Source: Billgrantia gudaonensis (GTDB lineage: Bacteria; Pseudomonadota; Gammaproteobacteria; Pseudomonadales; Halomonadaceae). From it: a DNA stretch of 64,000 nucleotides. A program made the translations under genes and the position numbers. Location of the stretch: positions 62,001 through 126,000 of the forward strand of contig NZ_FNES01000013.1 in NCBI RefSeq assembly GCF_900100195.1, given 5' to 3'. The notes under the pieces were generated by a model. That model did no database searches. It was not told where the DNA came from and saw nothing but the letters and a program-made list of their open reading frames with translations. This document shows positions 40,970-50,733 of the stretch, piece after piece (the stretch's first letter is position 1; each line of letters opens with the position of its first letter).

Positions 40970-41775
40970 CTGGAGCCGGCCACTATCCGCGTCGCTGGCG
41001 CCGTCCCCCGCAGATCTTCACTCACCGCGGCTGGCGCCTGGCATTGCAGCTGGCCATCCTGGCCTACCTGGTGCTGGCCGTAGGCTCGCTGGAGGTCGAC
41101 GTGTCGCGGGTCGTCGAGGGCCTGGAGCGCGGCGCGCGTTTCATGCAGGGCTTCTTGCAGCCCGACTTCGTGAGCCGCTGGAGCGACATTCGTCAGGGTC
41201 TGATCGAAAGCCTCACCATGACGCTGACCGCCACCGTGGTGGGCATTCTCGTCTCGGTGCCCATCGGCATCGGCGCGGCCCGTAACCTGGTACCGCAACC
41301 CGTCTACCTGGTGTGTCGTGCGATCATCGCGGTGAGTCGCTCGCTCCAGGAAGTCATCATCGCCATCTTCCTGGTGGCCATGTTCGGCTTCGGTCCCTTC
41401 GCCGGCTTCGTGACCTTGGCCTTCGCCTCCATTGGCTTCCTCGCCAAGCTGCTCGCCGACGACATCGAGGAGATCGACGCCAGCCAGGCCGAGGCGATCC
41501 GCGCCACCGGCGCCAGCTGGTGGCAGCTGATCCACTACGCCGTGCAGCCCCAGGTGATGCCGCGGCTGATCGGCCTGTCGCTCTACCGCCTGGACATCAA
41601 CTTCCGCGAGAGCGCGGTGATCGGCATCGTCGGCGCCGGTGGCATCGGCGCCACCCTCAACACCGCCATCGACCGCTACGAATACGACAGTGCCGGCGCC
41701 ATCCTGCTGATCGTCATCGCCATCGTCATGCTGGTGGAGTACAGCTCCAGTCATCTGAGGAAATATCTGCAATGA
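40966..41775 (+). CDS. phnE: Phosphonate-type ABC transporter permease PhnE (first)
   Basis: The 269-residue protein has about six membrane segments and the permease loop [20 protein letters not shown]. The C-terminal [19 protein letters not shown] is diagnostic of PhnE. It pairs with the second permease directly downstream. Confidence 0.92.
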   Translation: MTGAGHYPRRWRRPPQIFTHRGWRLALQLAILAYLVLAVGSLEVDVSRVVEGLERGARFMQGFLQPDFVSRWSDIRQGLIESLTMTLTATVVGILVSVPIGIGAARNLVPQPVYLVCRAIIAVSRSLQEVIIAIFLVAMFGFGPFAGFVTLAFASIGFLAKLLADDIEEIDASQAEAIRATGASWWQLIHYAVQPQVMPRLIGLSLYRLDINFRESAVIGIVGAGGIGATLNTAIDRYEYDSAGAILLIVIAIVMLVEYSSSHLRKYLQ

Positions 41776-42605
41776 CCCGACTCGATCCGACCGCCAGCGA
41801 GCCGACCCACTACGCTCAAGTGTGGTCCTTCCGTACGCCCAAGGCGCGGCTGGCGCTGTGGGCCGGCTGGCTGGCCCTGGTGGCACTCTTCGTTTGGTGC
41901 TGGCAGGTGATGAACGCCGGCACGATGTGGGTCTTCGTCGCCGACGCGCCGAGTCAGGCGGCCGACATCGGTAGCCGCATGTTCCCGCCACGGCTCGACT
42001 ACCTGCCCGAGCTGCTGGCACCGCTGTGGGACACACTCAACATCGCGACCCTGGGCACCCTGGGGGGCGTCATTCTGGCGGTACCGGTGGCCTTTCTGGC
42101 GGCAGCCAACACGACGCCCTCGAAGCTGCTGGTGAGACCCGTGGCGCTGCTGGTGATCGTCACCTCGCGCTCGATCAACTCGCTGATCTGGGCACTGCTG
42201 CTGGTGGCCATCATCGGGCCGGGCCTTCTGGCGGGCATCGTGGCCATCGCCCTGCGCTCCATCGGCTTCGTCGGCAAGCTGCTCTACGAGGCCATCGAGG
42301 AAACCGACGTTCGCCAGATCGAGGCCGTCACCGCCACCGGCGCCAGCCGCTCCCAAATCATCCACTACGGCATCGTGCCCCAGGTGCTGCCCGCCTTCTG
42401 GGGCATCTCGGTGTTCCGCTGGGACATCAACATCCGTGAAAGCACCATCCTCGGCCTGGTGGGCGCCGGCGGCATCGGCATGAAACTGCAGTCGTCTATC
42501 GATACGCTGGCCTGGTCCCAGGTGGCGACCATCCTGGTCGTGATTCTCGCCACGGTAGTGGTGAGCGAAGCGGTCTCGGCGCGGCTGCGTCACGCACTCA
42601 TCTGA
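41772..42605 (+). CDS. phnE: Phosphonate-type ABC transporter permease PhnE (second)
   Basis: The 277-residue permease is a paralogue of the preceding one (EAVTATGASRSQIIHYGIVP; RESTILGLVGAGGIGMKLQ). It has a longer N-terminal periplasmic part. Phosphite and phosphonate importers often have two different PhnE chains. Its 3' end overlaps that of the EAL gene by 8 bases on the opposite strand. Confidence 0.92.
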   Translation: MTRLDPTASEPTHYAQVWSFRTPKARLALWAGWLALVALFVWCWQVMNAGTMWVFVADAPSQAADIGSRMFPPRLDYLPELLAPLWDTLNIATLGTLGGVILAVPVAFLAAANTTPSKLLVRPVALLVIVTSRSINSLIWALLLVAIIGPGLLAGIVAIALRSIGFVGKLLYEAIEETDVRQIEAVTATGASRSQIIHYGIVPQVLPAFWGISVFRWDINIRESTILGLVGAGGIGMKLQSSIDTLAWSQVATILVVILATVVVSEAVSARLRHALI

Positions 42606-44328
42606 TGCGACGATCCACGAACAGGCTGTTACCCGGCTGCTTCTTGGCCTGTTTCTTGAGGTCGGAAAGCTCCGTGGCGATATCCAGCGCCATGTCCTGC
42701 GTCCCGGCCGGTACCGGGCGGGCCGCCAGCGACACGCTGACGATGGGAAAGAAGGTCTCGACGCCCTGGCGATTCTCGAGATGGATGCCGCCGGCGCGAC
42801 GGTCGGCATCGTCGTAGAAGTCCGGAGCGATGGCAGCGAAGGCCTCGAGGATGCGACGACAGGTATCGCGCCAGCTGGCATCCTCCAGCAACAGCACGAA
42901 GTCGTCCCCACCCACGTGGCCGACGAAATCGGCCTCGTCCGCCTGGGTCTGCAGCAGGCTGGCCACGGCGATGATCACCCGGTCGCCACGGGCATAGCCG
43001 TAGGCGTCGTTGAACGCCTTGAAGTGGTCCAGGTCGCAGTAGACCGCCGTGAAGGCCTCGCCGCGCTCCAGCCACCGGGCCAGGGTCTCGTTGATCAGGA
43101 TATTGCCCGGCAGACCGGTCAGCGGGTTGGCATGCCGGGCCTGCCGAACCTGTATCGCGGTGATCTCGCGCAGCAGGTCGACGATATTGCCCATGCCTCG
43201 ATAGTTGCCGTCACCGTCGACGATCACGAAGTCTTCCTGCTGGCCATCGTCCCCGGCGGTCACTCGCTGGCTGAGCTTGGCCAACGGCGTGTCGGCGGCG
43301 GCCACCAGCATCTGCGTATCGGCCAGTTCCCGCACCTGGCGCTTGGCATAGAGCGAATGGCTGAACGGGTTGGTGAACAGCATCAGAAAGGCGTTGCGCC
43401 GCACCACTCCCAGCGGCCGCCCACGGTCCACGACGGGCACGCAGCGCAGCGACGGATGGCGGCGAAAGCGCTCCACCAACGCCGGCACGGGCATGTCTGG
43501 CGGCACGGCGGCAATCGCACGGGTGATGGAACAGGCGCAGCGCGCGGGCTCCTGGCACGGCGTCGCATGGGCGGGTAGCAGATGGGAGACGTTGTGCGGT
43601 GGCGCTTCGCTGGGCCGCGCGAAGAAATAGCCCTGCAGCAGCGACAGGCCACGATCGAGTTCCCATAGACAGCGATGCTCCTGCTCGGTCTCGATGCCCT
43701 CGGCGATCAGCTGGCAATCCAGGCTGCGCGCCACGTCGAGAATCGAGCGCAGGAATTCGCGCTTGGCCGGCGCCTGGTCGATACCCGCGACGAAATGACG
43801 GTCGAGCTTGACGAAGTCCGGCCGCAGCTCCGACCAGTGCCGCAGGCTGGAGTGCCCTGCGCCGAGGTCGTCCAGCGCCACCTGGAAGCCCATCTCGCGG
43901 TAGTGGGCCACCGCCTGGCGCATCAAAGCGTAGTCGTGGATCGGCATGTGCTCGGTGAGCTCGATCACCACCCGGTTCGGCGCCAATCCCACCTCGTGCA
44001 GAAACCGCAGGGTGAGACCTTCCCGAAAGTCGCGCTCGACGATGGTGGCCGGCATGACGTTGAGAAACAGCTGCCCCGGCAGACCCAGCGTCACGAAGCG
44101 CTGAATCGCCAGGCGCCGGCACAATAGGTCCAGCTCCACCAGCAGGCCGGCGTGCATGGCCACGTCGAACAGGCGTACCGGCGAACGCAGGGGCGATCCC
44201 TCGGGACCGCGCGCCAGCGCCTCGTAGCCGTGAATCGTCCGACGCCCGGCATCGACGATGGGCTGGAAATGCACCACCAGCCGCTCACCCTCGATGATCG
44301 CTCTGAGTGCATCGCCCTCCGTCGTCAT
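42598..44328 (-). CDS. EAL-CBS-GGDEF c-di-GMP signalling protein
   Basis: The 576-residue protein is read as EAL (about 5-245), a CBS pair (265-390) and GGDEF (400-575). In the EAL part the metal and catalytic residues look complete: YEALARG (35-41), VIELTE, ALDDLGAGHSSL, VKLDR, LIAEGIET and LLQGYFFARP, so phosphodiesterase activity is likely. The cyclase motif is GGDDF (473-477) without an upstream RxxD site, so it may be weak, or act as a sensor of GTP. No membrane segment is seen. A Pho-box-like site lies 36 bases before the start. Confidence 0.9.
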   Translation of the reverse strand: MTTEGDALRAIIEGERLVVHFQPIVDAGRRTIHGYEALARGPEGSPLRSPVRLFDVAMHAGLLVELDLLCRRLAIQRFVTLGLPGQLFLNVMPATIVERDFREGLTLRFLHEVGLAPNRVVIELTEHMPIHDYALMRQAVAHYREMGFQVALDDLGAGHSSLRHWSELRPDFVKLDRHFVAGIDQAPAKREFLRSILDVARSLDCQLIAEGIETEQEHRCLWELDRGLSLLQGYFFARPSEAPPHNVSHLLPAHATPCQEPARCACSITRAIAAVPPDMPVPALVERFRRHPSLRCVPVVDRGRPLGVVRRNAFLMLFTNPFSHSLYAKRQVRELADTQMLVAAADTPLAKLSQRVTAGDDGQQEDFVIVDGDGNYRGMGNIVDLLREITAIQVRQARHANPLTGLPGNILINETLARWLERGEAFTAVYCDLDHFKAFNDAYGYARGDRVIIAVASLLQTQADEADFVGHVGGDDFVLLLEDASWRDTCRRILEAFAAIAPDFYDDADRRAGGIHLENRQGVETFFPIVSVSLAARPVPAGTQDMALDIATELSDLKKQAKKQPGNSLFVDRRIR

Positions 44329-44363
44329 GGCTCTTCCCTGCATCATGGTCGTGCGAAGAGAAT

Positions 44364-44392
44364 GCGACACCACCGTGACATGGGTATGACAG
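44364..44392 (-). promoter_or_regulatory. Pho-box-like site 3, before the EAL-GGDEF gene
   Basis: On the minus strand CTGTCAT (44392-44386), ATGTCAC (44381-44375) and GTGTCGC (44370-44364) repeat every 11 bp. The first unit matches the PhoB consensus fully. Confidence 0.7.
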
Positions 44393-44541
44393 CAACGCCA
44401 TGGCGCCGGTCGGCCCACGGTGGATCGCTCGGAATGGCCGCTTGTGCCTCGATACTCACGATGGCTGAACGCCCGCGCCGGATGACAAGTCACCCCCAGA
44501 CGGCGACAATGAGCGCCCTTCGCGAAGGGAACGGACGACAC

Positions 44542-45321
44542 ATGATCGACGAGCTGCGGATACTCCATGACGACGCGCACCTGGTCGTCGTGCACAAGCC
44601 GGCAGGACTGCTGGTGCACCGCACCGACCTGGCCCGCGGCGAGCGCGAATTCCTGGTGCAGCGGCTGCGCGACAGGCTGGGCCGGCGCGTCTATCCGGTA
44701 CACCGACTCGACCGACCCACCTCCGGCGTGATGGTGTTCGCCCTCGACCCCGAAAGTGCCTCCCGGCTCGGCGCAGCGTTCACCGAACGCCGGGTGACCA
44801 AACGCTACCTGGCCGTGGTGCGCGGCATCGGCCCCGAGACCGCATCTCTGGACTATCCACTGCGCGAGGAGGACGGCCGCCGACCCAAGGCGGAGATGCC
44901 TGCCCAGCCTGCCATCACCGAGGTACGCCGCCTGGACAGCGTGGAGCTGCCGATAGCGGTGGACCGCTACCCGCGCGCCCGCTACTCGCTGATGGAAGCG
45001 CGCCCGCTGACTGGCCGTCGCCACCAGATTCGCCGCCACCTGTCACGGCGTGGCTATCCAATCGTCGGCGATGCCAAGCACGGCAAGAGCATTCACAACC
45101 GTTTCTTCGCCGACCGCCTGGACGCCCCGCGCCTGCTGCTGGCCGCCGTCGAGCTGGACTTCGAACATCCCGTGGACGCCTGCCGCCTGAGGGTGAACGC
45201 CGGCCTGGACGCGCCCATGAGCCGCCTGTTCGAACGCTTCGGCTGGAGCGGCCACCTGCCGGTGGATCGCGTCCACCGCGACACCCTTGCCGAACCCACC
45301 GTGGAACCGATCACGCCATGA
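44542..45321 (+). CDS. truC: tRNA pseudouridine(65) synthase TruC
   Basis: The 259-residue protein is of the RluA class, with catalytic Asp in VYPVHRLDRPTSGVMVF and the substrate motif RPLTGRRHQIRRH. The absence of an S4 domain and the ILHDDAHLVVVHKPAGLLVH start point to TruC, which modifies U65 in tRNAs. The stop overlaps tcdA by ATGA. Confidence 0.9.
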   Translation: MIDELRILHDDAHLVVVHKPAGLLVHRTDLARGEREFLVQRLRDRLGRRVYPVHRLDRPTSGVMVFALDPESASRLGAAFTERRVTKRYLAVVRGIGPETASLDYPLREEDGRRPKAEMPAQPAITEVRRLDSVELPIAVDRYPRARYSLMEARPLTGRRHQIRRHLSRRGYPIVGDAKHGKSIHNRFFADRLDAPRLLLAAVELDFEHPVDACRLRVNAGLDAPMSRLFERFGWSGHLPVDRVHRDTLAEPTVEPITP

Positions 45322-46160
45322 CCGAACTGCCCCAGGCTATCCCCCACGCCCCGGACGACCACGCGCTACGCTTCGGCGGCATCCGCCGCCTCTACGGTCA
45401 GCGCGCCGCCGAGCGATTCCGTTCGGCTCACGTGGTGGTGGTCGGCGTGGGCGGCGTGGGCAGTTGGGCCGTCGAGGCGCTGGCACGCTCCGGCATCGGC
45501 AGGCTCACGTTGATCGATCTCGACGACGTCTGCGTATCGAACGTCAACCGCCAACTGCACGCCCTGGACGGCACCATCGGCCGTCCCAAGGTCGAGGTGC
45601 TCGCCGAACGCTGCCGTGCCATCCAGCCCGGCATCGAAGTGGTGGCCGACACCGCCTTCGTCACCCCCACCAACCTGGCCACGCGGCTGCCGCAGGATGC
45701 CGACCACGTGGTGGACGCCATCGACAGCGTGGCGGCCAAGGCGGCTCTGATCGCCTGGTGCCGGCGCCACAAGCTGCCGATCACCGTCACCGGCGCCGCC
45801 GGCGGCCAGACCGACCCTACCCGCATCCGCACGGCGGACCTAACGCGCACCGAACACGATCCGCTGCTGGCCAAGGTGCGCGCCCGTCTGCGCCGCGACT
45901 ACGGCTTCTCGCGCAACCCCAAGCGACGCTTTGCGGTGGAATGCGTCTACTCTGACGAACAGCTGGTCTATCCTGCCGCCAACGGTGAAGTGTGCTTCGA
46001 GAAGCCCGGCTCGAACGAGTCCACGCGGCTCGACTGCGCTTCGGGCTTCGGTGCTGCCACCTTCGTCACCGGCAGCTTCGGCTTCGTGGCCGCCTCGCGG
46101 GTGCTGGCCAGACTGGCCAGGCAGGCCACCGCCAGCCACGACGGCGAAACCGTCCTCTGA
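45318..46160 (+). CDS. tcdA: tRNA threonylcarbamoyladenosine dehydratase TcdA
   Basis: The 280-residue E1-like protein has the ATP-binding VVVGVGGVGSWAVEALARSG and the adenylation region LIDLDDVCVSNVNRQLHAL. TcdA cyclises t6A37 to ct6A37 in tRNA. It uses sulfur-relay partners in some species, but none is adjacent here. It is coupled to truC, so both act on tRNA. Confidence 0.93.
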   Translation: MTELPQAIPHAPDDHALRFGGIRRLYGQRAAERFRSAHVVVVGVGGVGSWAVEALARSGIGRLTLIDLDDVCVSNVNRQLHALDGTIGRPKVEVLAERCRAIQPGIEVVADTAFVTPTNLATRLPQDADHVVDAIDSVAAKAALIAWCRRHKLPITVTGAAGGQTDPTRIRTADLTRTEHDPLLAKVRARLRRDYGFSRNPKRRFAVECVYSDEQLVYPAANGEVCFEKPGSNESTRLDCASGFGAATFVTGSFGFVAASRVLARLARQATASHDGETVL

Positions 46161-46215
46161 CTGGATGATCGTGGCAAGAGCCTATCGTCAACCGTGTCAC
46201 ATCCCGGAGCTTGAC

Positions 46216-46440
46216 ATGACGCAGCCCCACCCCGTCCCCGGTATCTACTGCCACTACAAGGGCAACCGCTACGAGGTCCTCGGCGTGGCCCACCACAGCG
46301 AGACCGAGGAGCCGCTGGTCGTCTACCGTGCCCTCTACGGCGACTACGGTCTGTGGGTGCGACCGCTGGAGGACTTCAACGAAACCGTCGAGGTGCAGGG
46401 CGAACCCGTGCCACGCTTCGAGCGCGAGAAAGCGTTCTGA
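46216..46440 (+). CDS. DUF1653-family protein
   Basis: The 74-residue protein matches DUF1653 over its length: PGIYCHYKGNRYEVLGVAHHSETEE would run through the first half, and VYRALYGDYGLWVRPLEDF through the second. Function is not established. A CGGAG ribosome site precedes ATG 46216. Its last 97 bases overlap the 3' end of the histidine phosphatase gene on the other strand. Confidence 0.88.
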   Translation: MTQPHPVPGIYCHYKGNRYEVLGVAHHSETEEPLVVYRALYGDYGLWVRPLEDFNETVEVQGEPVPRFEREKAF

Positions 46441-46970
46441 GTCGAATAGAGACGCACCTGCCACCCTTGTGGACCAGGATGGATCAGAAACGGGACCGCA
46501 TTGGGAAGTCTCACGCCATCCGGATTTCCGAAAAGCTGAGCACGAATCACCCGGAAGACACCGGAATGCGCCACCACCAGCGGCAGGACATCATGGGCCA
46601 ACACCCCATTCAGCGCCGCCAAGACCCGCGACTGGAAGCAGACCCAGCTCTCGCCGCCTGGGGGTGTGGCCTCGTAGGGAGTCTGTCGCTCGAACGCCTG
46701 CTCTTCCAGCCGCCCCCAGTCACGCTCATCGAGTCCACCGATGCGCATCGCTTCCTCACCGGGAACCGCCAGCTCGGCGGTTCGCCAGGCGCGCTGCAAG
46801 GTACTGGTCGCGACCCGGCTCCAGGGTCTGGCGAGCCAGGTGGCGGCCTGCCGGGCCTGAGCCTCGCCAAGGGCGGTCAGTGGCACGTCGGTGCGCCCGC
46901 CGATGCGTCGCTGACGATTCAGCCGCGTTTCCCCGTGACGCATGAACACGAAGGGCTTAGCCAGCAGCAT
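46344..46970 (-). CDS. Histidine phosphatase (phosphoglycerate mutase-like)
   Basis: The 208-residue protein has the catalytic FVFMRHGETRLN (His12), a second conserved region VVAHSGVFRVIR and the Glu in LDERDWGRLEE. It is of the branch that hydrolyses phosphate esters or sugar phosphates. The start overlaps the end of the MBL gene by 14 bases. The C-terminal 35 residues are Ser/Lys-rich, have no family counterpart that I recognise, and are antisense to the DUF1653 gene. It closes a possible Pho-controlled operon. Confidence 0.85.
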   Translation of the reverse strand: MLLAKPFVFMRHGETRLNRQRRIGGRTDVPLTALGEAQARQAATWLARPWSRVATSTLQRAWRTAELAVPGEEAMRIGGLDERDWGRLEEQAFERQTPYEATPPGGESWVCFQSRVLAALNGVLAHDVLPLVVAHSGVFRVIRAQLFGNPDGVRLPNAVPFLIHPGPQGWQVRLYSTQNAFSRSKRGTGSPCTSTVSLKSSSGRTHRP

Positions 46971-48000
46971 CGCTACCCTCCTCCGACATGGCAGGCTCTT
47001 CTGTCGCAGTCAGCAACTCGCCCACCGCGCGTACCTCGCGGGTAAAGAGAGGGATGACGCGCTCGGCCCCCAAGCGATTCGTGAGCCCCCGCATGTGGGT
47101 GAGCCGCAGGTGAACGTTCCAGCGCAGCCAGTCGACTTCGCCGTCGGCCTTCTGGCGCTGTCGGCGGGGAGTGAGATACCCCGTATGCAGCAGCCGGTGC
47201 TCGGGCCAGTCCTGTGGATCGTCGTCGCAGTCCTCCACCAGCCACAGTTCGGGGGAGCCCACGCGCGGCGCATCGAGCAGCCGGCGAATGGTCGCATCAT
47301 GCGCATCCCTACGCAGCGAACCTGGCAAGCGCAATAGCTGTTCGAGCGCCTGACGGCAAGCGGCGTCCAGGTTCCAGGCAATCCCCAGCCGCTCGGCGTG
47401 GGCATCGAGCCACAGCGCCATTTCCAGCCCCCGGCCGGATAACGGTACCGGCAGCACCCGCGGCCCGGTCAAGCTCCGCGCAATGGCCGCACGACATTGC
47501 GCCTGGGGCGTATCGTAGCGACCGTAGGAGGCATCCAGCAGGGCAATGCGGGCGGGCGGCGGCATGTCGAAGGGAAAGAGTTGCGACTCCAGGCAGGCAT
47601 CGCCGCTGTAGAACACCCCGCTACCGATGCCCAGATGCAACCATACGCCACCGAGCGAGTGCCCGGCGTGGCCGGTGGTCACTGGAATACCCTCAATGCG
47701 GCACTGACCGCGCTCGGGCAGCGCTCGCCACTCGCGCCCGCCCGGCAGCGCTGCCGCCACCACGGCGGTGCAATAGAGCGGCAGCTCGGCCGGCAACTCC
47801 GCAACAGCACCGATATGATCGAAGTGGTCGTGACTGATCAGCACGGCATCGACGTCCAGCCCATCGACCCAGGCCGTCGACTGCCCCGAATGCAGGGCGC
47901 CGCCGGCGTCGAGCAGCAGACGCTTGCCCTCGGCCTCGACCAGGATGGCCGCAGGCGACTTGTCGCCCAGCCCGCTGAGCACCTCGATGCGCGGGCTCAT
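46957..48000 (-). CDS. Metallo-beta-lactamase-fold hydrolase
   Basis: The 347-residue protein has the metal motif in LISHDHFDHIGAV (HxHxDH) and further ligands in TTGHAGHSLG and YSGDACLES. The C-terminal 190 residues (ending around LLHTGYLTPRRQRQKADGEV and HMRGLTNRLGAERVIPLF) resemble the nuclease branches of the fold more than classical lactamases, but I cannot name a substrate. ATG 48000 overlaps the stop of the ABC ATPase gene as ATGA, so the hydrolase is made with the transporter. Confidence 0.8.
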   Translation of the reverse strand: MSPRIEVLSGLGDKSPAAILVEAEGKRLLLDAGGALHSGQSTAWVDGLDVDAVLISHDHFDHIGAVAELPAELPLYCTAVVAAALPGGREWRALPERGQCRIEGIPVTTGHAGHSLGGVWLHLGIGSGVFYSGDACLESQLFPFDMPPPARIALLDASYGRYDTPQAQCRAAIARSLTGPRVLPVPLSGRGLEMALWLDAHAERLGIAWNLDAACRQALEQLLRLPGSLRRDAHDATIRRLLDAPRVGSPELWLVEDCDDDPQDWPEHRLLHTGYLTPRRQRQKADGEVDWLRWNVHLRLTHMRGLTNRLGAERVIPLFTREVRAVGELLTATEEPAMSEEGSDAAG

Positions 48001-49043
48001 GCATCGGGCTCCAGGCACCAGCCCTCATGCAGCGTCAAGCCCACCTTCTGCCCTTCGGTGAGAGCTTCGTGATGATAGGCCATTAGCGCTTCACCGCTTT
48101 CTAGGCAGAGGTGCAACTCGTAACGTTCGCCGCGGAAGGTCACGCCTTCCACTCGCGCGCGCAGGGCGTGGAAGGAAGAGGAATCGGGCAATACCGTGAC
48201 GTGCTCCGGCCGCACCAGCACCGTCTGGGTGCGCTCGGTGGCAATGGCGGCGAGCCCCCGCATCAGGGTGGCCTCCTCCAGGCGCTGTCCCGGCCGCCCC
48301 GCAGCCACCTTCAGTTGGCTGCCCTGGCCGATGAAGCTCGCCACCCAGGTAGACCGCGGCCGGCGATAGAGCGTTTGCGGCGTGGCCCACTGCTCCAGCC
48401 GACCTTCCCGCATGACCGCGATCCGGTCCGCCAGCGCCATGGCCTCGCTCTGGTCATGAGTGACATAGACCAGGGTGGCCCGGGTACGGCGATGGAAATC
48501 GCGAAAGCTCTGCTCCATCGCCGCGCGCAAGTGACGGTCGAGATTGGCCAGCGGTTCGTCGAGCAGTACGACGTCGGGGTCGGTGACCAGACAGCGCGCC
48601 AGTGCCACGCGCTGTCGCTGGCCGCCGCTCAGCTCCTGTGGCGAACGCTGGGCGTAGGGCTCCAGAGCCACCATGGCCAGCGCCTTCGCCACCTGACGCT
48701 GATAGGCCTCGCCGCTCCGGCGGCGCAGCTTGAGCGGGTAGCCGACGTTGTCGGCCACGCTCATGTGCGGCCACAAGGCATACGACTGGAACACCATGGC
48801 CATGTTGCGCTGCTCCGGCGGCACATGCTGGTCCAGGCCGGCCAGAAGGCGCCCTCCCAGATGGATCTCACCCTCGCTGAGCGACTCGAAGCCGGCCAGC
48901 ATGCGCAGCATGGTGGTCTTGCCGCAACCGCTGGGACCGAGCAGGGCGACGAACTCACCTGGTTCGACGTCCAGGGAGAGTGCATCGACGGCGCGCTGCT
49001 CGCCGAAACGCTTGGTGACGCGATCGATCGTCAATCCTGCCAT
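47997..49043 (-). CDS. ABC transporter ATPase of the fused-permease importer
   Basis: The 348-residue ATPase has Walker A GPSGCGKTT, signature [15 protein letters not shown], Walker B VVLLDEPLANLD and a C-terminal TOBE domain. This is the type used for ferric iron, thiamine, spermidine or 2-aminoethylphosphonate importers. The start lies inside the end of the permease gene (13-base overlap). Confidence 0.88.
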   Translation of the reverse strand: MAGLTIDRVTKRFGEQRAVDALSLDVEPGEFVALLGPSGCGKTTMLRMLAGFESLSEGEIHLGGRLLAGLDQHVPPEQRNMAMVFQSYALWPHMSVADNVGYPLKLRRRSGEAYQRQVAKALAMVALEPYAQRSPQELSGGQRQRVALARCLVTDPDVVLLDEPLANLDRHLRAAMEQSFRDFHRRTRATLVYVTHDQSEAMALADRIAVMREGRLEQWATPQTLYRRPRSTWVASFIGQGSQLKVAAGRPGQRLEEATLMRGLAAIATERTQTVLVRPEHVTVLPDSSSFHALRARVEGVTFRGERYELHLCLESGEALMAYHHEALTEGQKVGLTLHEGWCLEPDA

Positions 49044-50731
49044 GGTACGACTCCCTTGGGCAGGCGCGGCGCCAGCAGGCTCAGGCAGAGCATCAGCGCA
49101 GCGACCATCGCTACCACCAGCACCGAAACCGCAGCGGCCAGCACGCTCTCGCCGCCTTCGTCCAGGTTGAAGATCATCACCCCCAGGGTCTCGTTGCCGG
49201 CACTCCACAGCAGCGCCGAGACGGTCAGCTCGTTGACCGCCATCAGGAATACCAGCAGCCCGCCGGCAAACAGCGCTGGCGCCACCAGCGGCAGTACGAT
49301 GCCACTCAGACGCCGCCAGGGACCGGCACCCGCGAGTTGGGCAGCCTCCTCCAGCGAAGGGTCGAGCTGGGAAAGACCGGCAGCCACCGGCTTGAAACAC
49401 ACCACCAGGAAGCGCGCCAGATAGGCGATGAAGATCAATCCGAGGGTGCCGTAGAGCGCCACGCCAATGAGCGGGATGGGGCGCACGAAAAGCAGGATGC
49501 AAGCTACCGCCAACACCACGCCCGGCAGCGCATAGGGCAGTTCGATGGCACTCAATGCCAGGCTCTGCCAGCGCCGGGGCAAGCGTTGCATGCGGTAGGC
49601 CAGCGGCAGGCTGCACAGCATCAGCACCAGCGCGGCACCGCCCGCCAGCCACAGGCTGTTGCGCACCGCCCGCCAGGTCGCACCCTGGCGGGCGATCACC
49701 TCGTGATAGGCATTCAGGGTGAGCGTTTCCCAGGTGAGCGGCACGCCCATGGCGGGAACCAGCGAACTCACCACCAGGGCCGCCAGCGGCGCGACGAGAA
49801 TCGCCACCAGCAATGCCACCAATAGCGCGGTCACGCCCCCGCGCCAGCGCCCCAGCGCAAAGTCGTGGGCACGCCCGCCATGGCCCACGAGGCCGAAGCG
49901 GCTGCGCTTCATCCACGCCTGCTGAAGTGCCACACCGGCCAGCGCCAGCGCACCGATCAGCAGCGAAAGGGAGGCCATCTCCGCCAGCACGCCGGTGCCG
50001 AAGCTGGCCATGCGCTGGTAGATCAGGGTCGGCAGCACGTAGTAACCCGCGGGAATGCCCAGCATGGCGGGAATGCCGAAGTTCCCCAGGCCCGAGATGA
50101 AGGCCATGGCGCCCCCGGCGATCAGCCCGCTGCGAGTGAGCGGCAGAACGATCTGCCCCCACACCTGGGTCTGACTCGCACCGCTGATTCGCGCCGCCTC
50201 GACCAGTTCGCGTGGCAGCGAGAGCAGCGAGGTGCGCAGCGCCAGGAACACCAGCGGTGCGCTCTGGATCCCCAGCAGCAAGGCAATGCCCTGTGCCGAG
50301 TGGAGCGGCTGCGGGCTGCCCAGCGGCGGAGCCAGCCCGATGCTCTTGAGCAGCGGACTGGCAGGCCCGAACAGCTGCAGCCAGCTGAGCGCGGTGACCT
50401 GCGGCGGGATCATCATCGGCAGCATGAAGCAGAACACCAGCCACGGCTTGCCGCGAATGTCCGTGAGGGTGATCACGAACGCGAACAGGCTGCCCAGCAC
50501 CAGCGCGATCAGCATGCCCAGAGCCGAGGTGTAGAAGCTGTGCCATAGCGCCCGCCAGGTACCCTCGGCCTGCAGCACCCGCCACAGCGGCGCCTCGCTG
50601 CCCTGGGCCAGGTCGCCCAGCGCCTCCACCAGCAGGCGCAGACTGGGCGTCAAGCTGAACGCCACGATGACGGTCGTCAGCAGGGTGAGCAGCCAGCGCT
50701 GCTGGCTGCCATGGGTGAGGCTGAGCCTCAT
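49031..50731 (-). CDS. Fused double permease of a Fe3+/2-aminoethylphosphonate-type importer
   Basis: The 566-residue protein is two permease units in one chain: about 12 membrane segments with two ATPase-contact loops, EAARISGASQTQVWGQIVLP and EAAQLAGAGPWRRLSGIVLP. Fused permeases occur in ferric iron (FbpB-like) and putative 2-aminoethylphosphonate importers. ATG 50731 lies 2 bases after the binding-protein stop; an in-frame TTG at 50737 is an alternative. Confidence 0.87.
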   Translation of the reverse strand: MRLSLTHGSQQRWLLTLLTTVIVAFSLTPSLRLLVEALGDLAQGSEAPLWRVLQAEGTWRALWHSFYTSALGMLIALVLGSLFAFVITLTDIRGKPWLVFCFMLPMMIPPQVTALSWLQLFGPASPLLKSIGLAPPLGSPQPLHSAQGIALLLGIQSAPLVFLALRTSLLSLPRELVEAARISGASQTQVWGQIVLPLTRSGLIAGGAMAFISGLGNFGIPAMLGIPAGYYVLPTLIYQRMASFGTGVLAEMASLSLLIGALALAGVALQQAWMKRSRFGLVGHGGRAHDFALGRWRGGVTALLVALLVAILVAPLAALVVSSLVPAMGVPLTWETLTLNAYHEVIARQGATWRAVRNSLWLAGGAALVLMLCSLPLAYRMQRLPRRWQSLALSAIELPYALPGVVLAVACILLFVRPIPLIGVALYGTLGLIFIAYLARFLVVCFKPVAAGLSQLDPSLEEAAQLAGAGPWRRLSGIVLPLVAPALFAGGLLVFLMAVNELTVSALLWSAGNETLGVMIFNLDEGGESVLAAAVSVLVVAMVAALMLCLSLLAPRLPKGVVPWQD

Positions 50732-50733
50732 GA

